A stretch of DNA of 37,193 nt from Lysobacterales bacterium (GTDB lineage Bacteria; Pseudomonadota; Gammaproteobacteria; Xanthomonadales; Xanthomonadaceae): the NCBI GenBank assembly GCA_020442465.1, contig JAGRJY010000068.1, positions 1 through 37,193 on the forward strand, read 5' to 3'. A program made the translations under genes and the position numbers. This document shows positions 34,301-37,193 of this stretch, one piece after another. Numbering within the stretch: position 1 is the first letter of the stretch; each line of letters starts with the position of its first letter. The notes below the pieces were generated by a model that did not search any database, was not told the origin of the DNA, and saw only the letters and a program-made list of their open reading frames with translations.

Positions 34301-35331
34301 ATGCGCGTCGTCGAGTCACGGCATGGATACTGGCGACGCTGACGGTCGCCGTGTGCGGCAGTGCCGCGCAGGCCGCCCCGCGGGCCGACCTCACTGCATT
34401 GCCCGGCGAAGGATGGGTCGCCTGGAGCGTGCCGGCGATCGATGTCGGTGACGGCCCCTGCTGCTATACGAACTGGCACAACGGCAACGGGCGCCGTGGC
34501 TGCGTGCTCGGCGACCAGCACCACTCGCTGTCGTGGAGCGATGACGCCGCGCTCGACGCCTCTGGCACGAACGGCGGGTCCGATGAACTGGTGGTCTACG
34601 TGCAGCGCGAGGGCGGCCAGACTCGGCGGGTGCAGGCTTTGGCGGCGAACTGCCCGGTAGAGGTAGACGGCGCGCTGACGCGCCTCGATGGCGTGGCCTC
34701 GACGCAGAGTCTCGAGTGGCTCGATGCAGCGGTGGGTGAGGCCAGGTCGGAACGGGTTCGGGAGGGCTCCCTGGTGGCCATGGCCCATCACGCCGACGCC
34801 ATGGCCACACGGCTGCTCGCCCGCCGAGCAGGCGAAGGCGAGTCGAAGCAGGTGCGCGAACAAGCCCTGTTCTGGCTGGCGCTCACGCGCGGCCAGGATG
34901 GTCTGCCCACTGTGCAGCACGCGGCGCTGCACGAATCCGACCGTCACCTGCGCCAGCACGCGGTGTTCTCGCTGTCGCAGTCGAAGCTGCCCGAGGCCGC
35001 GGCCACGCTCGAACAGCTCGCGCGCGACACGGCACAGTCGGACGAGGCACGCGGCGAGGCGCTGTTCTGGCTGGCCCAGTCCGGCGCCCCGTCGGCACGC
35101 GGGATGGCCGAGGATGTTCTGCGCGGCCGGCCAGGACACGAACTCGAAGACAAGGCCATCTTCGCCCTCAGCCAGCTGCCGTCGGGCGGCGACGCAGCGC
35201 TGATCGGAATCATCGAGGGCGACTATCCGCGCTCGGCGAAGAAGCAGGCCCTGTTCTGGCTCGGCCAGTCCGGATCGGAGGACGCCTTGCGCGCCATCGA
35301 CCGGCTGCTCGCCGCGGGCCAGGCCCACTGA
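34297..35331 (+). CDS. Exported HEAT-repeat protein with Cys-rich N-terminal domain, HEAT gene 2
   Basis: 344 residues with a signal peptide (WILATLTVAVCGSAAQAA). The N-terminal domain (30-150) has four cysteines that could form two disulfides (DGPCCYTNWHNGNGRRGCVLGD and AANCPVE). Residues 180-340 hold five HEAT-type repeats at about 187, 217, 252, 284 and 315, with a recurring A-[LIV]-F-x-L-[AS]-[QL] core: REQALFWLALTRG, RQHAVFSLSQSK, RGEALFWLAQSG, EDKAIFALSQLP, KKQALFWLGQSG. It is distinct from the repeats of the upstream gene but clearly related. It is the last gene of the ECF operon. Confidence 0.9.
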   Translation: MNARRRVTAWILATLTVAVCGSAAQAAPRADLTALPGEGWVAWSVPAIDVGDGPCCYTNWHNGNGRRGCVLGDQHHSLSWSDDAALDASGTNGGSDELVVYVQREGGQTRRVQALAANCPVEVDGALTRLDGVASTQSLEWLDAAVGEARSERVREGSLVAMAHHADAMATRLLARRAGEGESKQVREQALFWLALTRGQDGLPTVQHAALHESDRHLRQHAVFSLSQSKLPEAAATLEQLARDTAQSDEARGEALFWLAQSGAPSARGMAEDVLRGRPGHELEDKAIFALSQLPSGGDAALIGIIEGDYPRSAKKQALFWLGQSGSEDALRAIDRLLAAGQAH

Positions 35332-35338
35332 GCGGCAC

Positions 35339-35369
35339 GCCGGCGTCCGCCGCCAGGCTGGACGCCGGC
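35339..35369 (+). terminator. Perfect 10-bp hairpin after the HEAT operon
   Basis: GCCGGCGTCC (35339-35348) and GGACGCCGGC (35360-35369) pair perfectly around an 11-nt loop, 7 nt after the stop of HEAT gene 2. There is no T-run, but the position fits a terminator. Confidence 0.55.
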
Positions 35370-35417
35370 AAACACTTCGGCGTGGAAGAGGGACGGCCGT
35401 CTTGCACAAGCCGCTAT

Positions 35418-35432
35418 TGCGAATCATTCGCA
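35418..35432 (+). promoter_or_regulatory. Fur-box-like palindrome
   Basis: TGCGAATCATTCGCA is a perfect 7-1-7 inverted repeat with the geometry of the Fur consensus (tgATaATcATTatCA), keeping the central AAT-c-ATT. It lies 40 nt upstream of the ATG of the next gene and overlaps its likely promoter, so iron-dependent repression is expected. The palindrome is seen; Fur binding is inferred. Confidence 0.6.
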
Positions 35433-35471
35433 TTTGTGTAGGATGGACTCATCCGACGCGGAGAGCCTCCC

Positions 35472-35732
35472 ATGCAGCAGTTCCACCCGGCCGAAACGCC
35501 TCACGTGAGCGCGGTGCTCGCCGCGGCGGTCACCCTGCTTGGACAGTGTGCGAACGACGAGGGCTGCCCGGGCCAGCGCAAGACGGCGTTCGAGTGTCTG
35601 CGTTGGCTGAGTCGACAGGGCGACCTCGACCCCAGCCTGCGCGAGGCGTGCATGGATGCGTCGGTCGGCCTGGTCCGCTGGCAATTGAAGCGTCGCACCA
35701 GCATGCGCGAATTTCTGGAAGGCGCCGGCTAG
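35472..35732 (+). CDS. Unrecognised small protein downstream of Fur-like box
   Basis: 86 residues, cytosolic, mostly helical: VSAVLAAAVTLLGQCANDEGCPGQRKTAFECLRWLSR, then PSLREACMDASVGLVRWQLKRRTSMREFLEGA. Four cysteines (QCANDEGC, ECLRW, EACMD) are spaced for disulfide or metal binding rather than for a CxxC site. GGAGAG precedes the ATG. I do not recognise the family. The upstream Fur-like palindrome suggests it is made under iron limitation. Confidence 0.65.
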   Translation: MQQFHPAETPHVSAVLAAAVTLLGQCANDEGCPGQRKTAFECLRWLSRQGDLDPSLREACMDASVGLVRWQLKRRTSMREFLEGAG

Positions 35733-35816
35733 GGAGACCGTGCGGCGAGGAAGCATCGCGGCGGGCCCGTTCGCCCCCGGATCGCCCGAAACGCATTCCC
35801 GGCGTACCATCGCGAC

Positions 35817-35993
35817 ATGGAATGGTTCAGCGCCATCTGGTTGTTCGCGCTCGCCTTCGCCCTGGTTACCGGCAAGGCGTACTTCCGCGGCTTCTACGCT
35901 CGGGAAGACGACCCGCGCCAGTACTGGACCATTTGCGGCTGCTACATCGTGCTGGCGGCCCTGATGCCGGTGATCAAGCTGTTCAAGGGCTGA
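35817..35993 (+). CDS. Small two-helix membrane protein, 58 residues
   Basis: Two hydrophobic segments (WFSAIWLFALAFALVTG at 3-19 and YWTICGCYIVLAALMPVI at 36-53) flank a polar loop (KAYFRGFYAREDDPRQ). It ends KLFKG. It begins 84 nt after the 86-residue gene and may share its promoter. No family is recognised; aromatic residues and the regular ends support a real gene. Confidence 0.6.
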   Translation: MEWFSAIWLFALAFALVTGKAYFRGFYAREDDPRQYWTICGCYIVLAALMPVIKLFKG

Positions 35994-36027
35994 GTCGAAG
36001 CCGCACCGGTGCGCAGATTTTTCGAGC

Positions 36028-36069
36028 GCTGATCTTAACGAGCCGATCTTGAAGCGCCGATCTTGAAGC
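36028..36069. repeat. Three tandem copies of a 14-bp unit
   Basis: GCCGATCTTGAAGC occurs twice head-to-tail (36042-36055 and 36056-36069), preceded by a degenerate copy GCTGATCTTAACGA (36028-36041, 10 of 14 matches). It lies in the gap between the small membrane protein and the VOC gene. It may be a slippage-made repeat or an operator array. Confidence 0.7.
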
Positions 36070-36207
36070 GGTCATTTTCAGGCGTCTGTTCTGGCGACTG
36101 AATCCTGCGTTCCGTTCCGGCAGGCGTCGCGCCCGGCAGCGACGTCGGCCCGATGCGCGGTATGCGAAGCCGGGAGGTGCCGACCCCGGCATGCGCGGCG
36201 CGGCGCC

Positions 36208-36582
36208 TCAGACGTGCTGGTCGAACAGCACGGGATTGCCATCCGGATCGGTCAGGGTGATGTGCCCGGGGCCGCTGGCGGACTCATCGGTTTCGCTGTT
36301 GAGCGTGAGGCCTTGCTGCTTGAAGTGGCGCTGCAGCGCGCGCACGTCGTCGAACTCGGCCAGCGTCTGGCATTGCGCATCCCAGCCAGGGTTGAAGGTC
36401 AGCGCGTTGCGCTCGAACATGCCCTGGAACAATCCGATCGTATGGCCGTCCTCGCTGCGCAGGATCAGCCAGTTCTGCGCCTGTTCACCGGCGACCACGC
36501 CGAAGCCGAGCTTCTCGTAGAACGCGCGCGAGGCGCCGATGTCCTTGACCGCGAGGCTGACCGAGAATGCGCCGAGTTTCAT
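36208..36582 (-). CDS. VOC-family (glyoxalase/bleomycin-resistance-like) protein
   Basis: 124 residues, one VOC domain with two beta-alpha-beta-beta-beta units. KLGAFSVSLAVKDIGASRAFYEKLGFGVVAGEQAQNWLILRSEDGHTIGLFQG is the first; FDDVRALQRHFKQQGLTL and PGHITLTDPDGNPVLFDQHV form the second. The H-T-I-G-L-F and N-P-V-L-F-D strands match glyoxalase-like proteins. The reaction and metal are not clear. AGGAGT precedes the ATG. Confidence 0.9.
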   Translation of the reverse strand: MKLGAFSVSLAVKDIGASRAFYEKLGFGVVAGEQAQNWLILRSEDGHTIGLFQGMFERNALTFNPGWDAQCQTLAEFDDVRALQRHFKQQGLTLNSETDESASGPGHITLTDPDGNPVLFDQHV

Positions 36583-36892
36583 GCCGTGACTCCTGCGCAG
36601 GGTGGAAAAGGGGCAGCGTCACCACACCGATCGGGTGTGCGATGAGCAGGTGGTGCGGGGGAGCGGGCGGATTGAGCATGCTGTTTCACCCCGATCATGA
36701 AGCGCTGCAAGCGGGCCGGACCTGGTCGTTGTCGAATCTTGCATCGACGACCTGGGTTGAAGCCAGGCGGAGGTCTCTTGGCTCCGGATGATGCACCCGA
36801 CACGGTCGGAAACCGAATCGGGACGGGCCGGGCAGGATGCCGGGAAGCCCAAGCGATGCAGGGCAACGTTCGTTCGCCGCGTGGGCTGGCCG
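36583..36892. other. Intergenic region, 310 nt
   Basis: It lies between the amidohydrolase gene and the VOC gene (both minus). A 6-bp inverted repeat CACACC/GGTGTG with a 5-nt spacer lies 42-58 nt upstream of the VOC start and may be an operator. Nothing else was recognised. Confidence 0.3.
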
Positions 36893-37193
36893 CTAGCCCC
36901 AGCGCAACAGGTTGAGGAATTCCCGGCGGTCCTTCGGTCCGTAGGTGAGGAAGTGCGGTTCGGCGCGCTCTCGGTAGTTCTGTCGCGCCTGTGCCACAGC
37001 ATCGCGCTGCAAGTGCCTGTTCAGCACGTCTTCGGGCACGGGATAGATGCGCAGCGCATTGAGTCCGAAGATCTTCGCGCGCGTGGCCGGCGTGATCTCC
37101 GGATAGCCATAGCGTTCCTGAAATTCCTTCGAGATCTGGAAGGTGCGGAAGGCCTGGATCTGGTCCTGCGGGCTGCCGTACCAGATCGAATCG
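36893..37193 (-). CDS. Amidohydrolase-family protein, N-terminus outside the window
   Basis: The last 99 codons of a gene cut by the right edge, ending TAG at 36893-36895. DSIWYGSPQDQIQAFRTFQ, ISKEFQERYGYPEIT and RAKIFGLNALRIYPV match the C-terminal barrel of amidohydrolase-2 (ACMSD-like) enzymes, in which a metal-ligand Asp lies in the first of these. The tail EPHFLTYGPKDRREFLNLLRWG is lineage-specific. Confidence 0.8.
   Translation of the reverse strand, partial: DSIWYGSPQDQIQAFRTFQISKEFQERYGYPEITPATRAKIFGLNALRIYPVPEDVLNRHLQRDAVAQARQNYRERAEPHFLTYGPKDRREFLNLLRWG

Noticed and set aside
1..37193. tRNA, rRNA, CRISPR, transposase or phage genes
   Set aside because: No such gene, spacer array or inverted terminal repeat was recognised anywhere in the window.

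Overview
The window is a stretch of GC-rich gammaproteobacterial chromosome. Its closest fit is the Xanthomonadales/Lysobacterales: a petABC operon followed directly by sspA and sspB, a bacterial leucyl-transferase (bpt), PurT, a DegS/AlgW-type periplasmic protease, and a cytochrome b with the PVWY form of the Qo motif. The taxonomic placement is an inference from gene content and order. I see no rRNA, tRNA, CRISPR array, insertion sequence or prophage gene; this looks like stable chromosome.

Layout. 1-2952 (minus): an envelope operon with an SPFH/prohibitin-like membrane protein, a 55-residue membrane peptide, an Arc-like ribbon-helix-helix protein, a secreted alpha/beta hydrolase and a truncated membrane protein. 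A 21-bp operator-like dyad lies in its promoter. 3140-5538 (minus): an exported transglutaminase-like protein coupled to an exported propeller-like protein. 5718-6905 (plus): purT. 7062-9067 (minus): bpt coupled to an endonuclease/exonuclease/phosphatase-family lipoprotein. 9164-10808 (plus): a class III cyclase-like protein and a soluble lytic transglycosylase, which converges on and overlaps a DegS-like protease gene (10791-11954, minus). 12174-15887 (plus): petA-petB-petC, then sspA-sspB. 15977-16294 (minus): a DUF3301-type membrane protein. 16629-19770 (plus): a membrane Ser/Thr kinase fused to a formylglycine-generating-enzyme-like domain, followed by a two-FHA-domain membrane protein. 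20024-24173 (minus): an RND pump and its periplasmic adaptor. 24560-26230 (plus): a lone urocanate hydratase. 26294-28997 (minus): an ECF sigma factor, a multi-pass membrane protein and a beta-lactamase-fold hydrolase, translationally coupled. 29303-30825: an AhpD-like protein divergent from an AraC-type regulator. 30848-31567 (plus): a GNAT acetyltransferase. 31630-35331 (plus): an ECF sigma factor, a membrane anti-sigma candidate and two exported HEAT-repeat proteins. 35418-35993 (plus): a Fur-box-like palindrome, a small unrecognised gene and a small membrane protein. 36208-37193 (minus): a VOC-family protein and the 3' end of an amidohydrolase gene.

The cassettes most worth following as little-described systems are the ECF/anti-sigma/HEAT/HEAT operon, where an envelope signal may be sensed by exported HEAT solenoids; the SPFH/Arc operon, which carries its own possible repressor; the ECF/membrane protein/beta-lactamase operon; and the kinase-FGE plus double-FHA pair, in which one FHA domain looks degenerate and the other intact. 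These functional links are inferences from gene order, overlaps and visible motifs.
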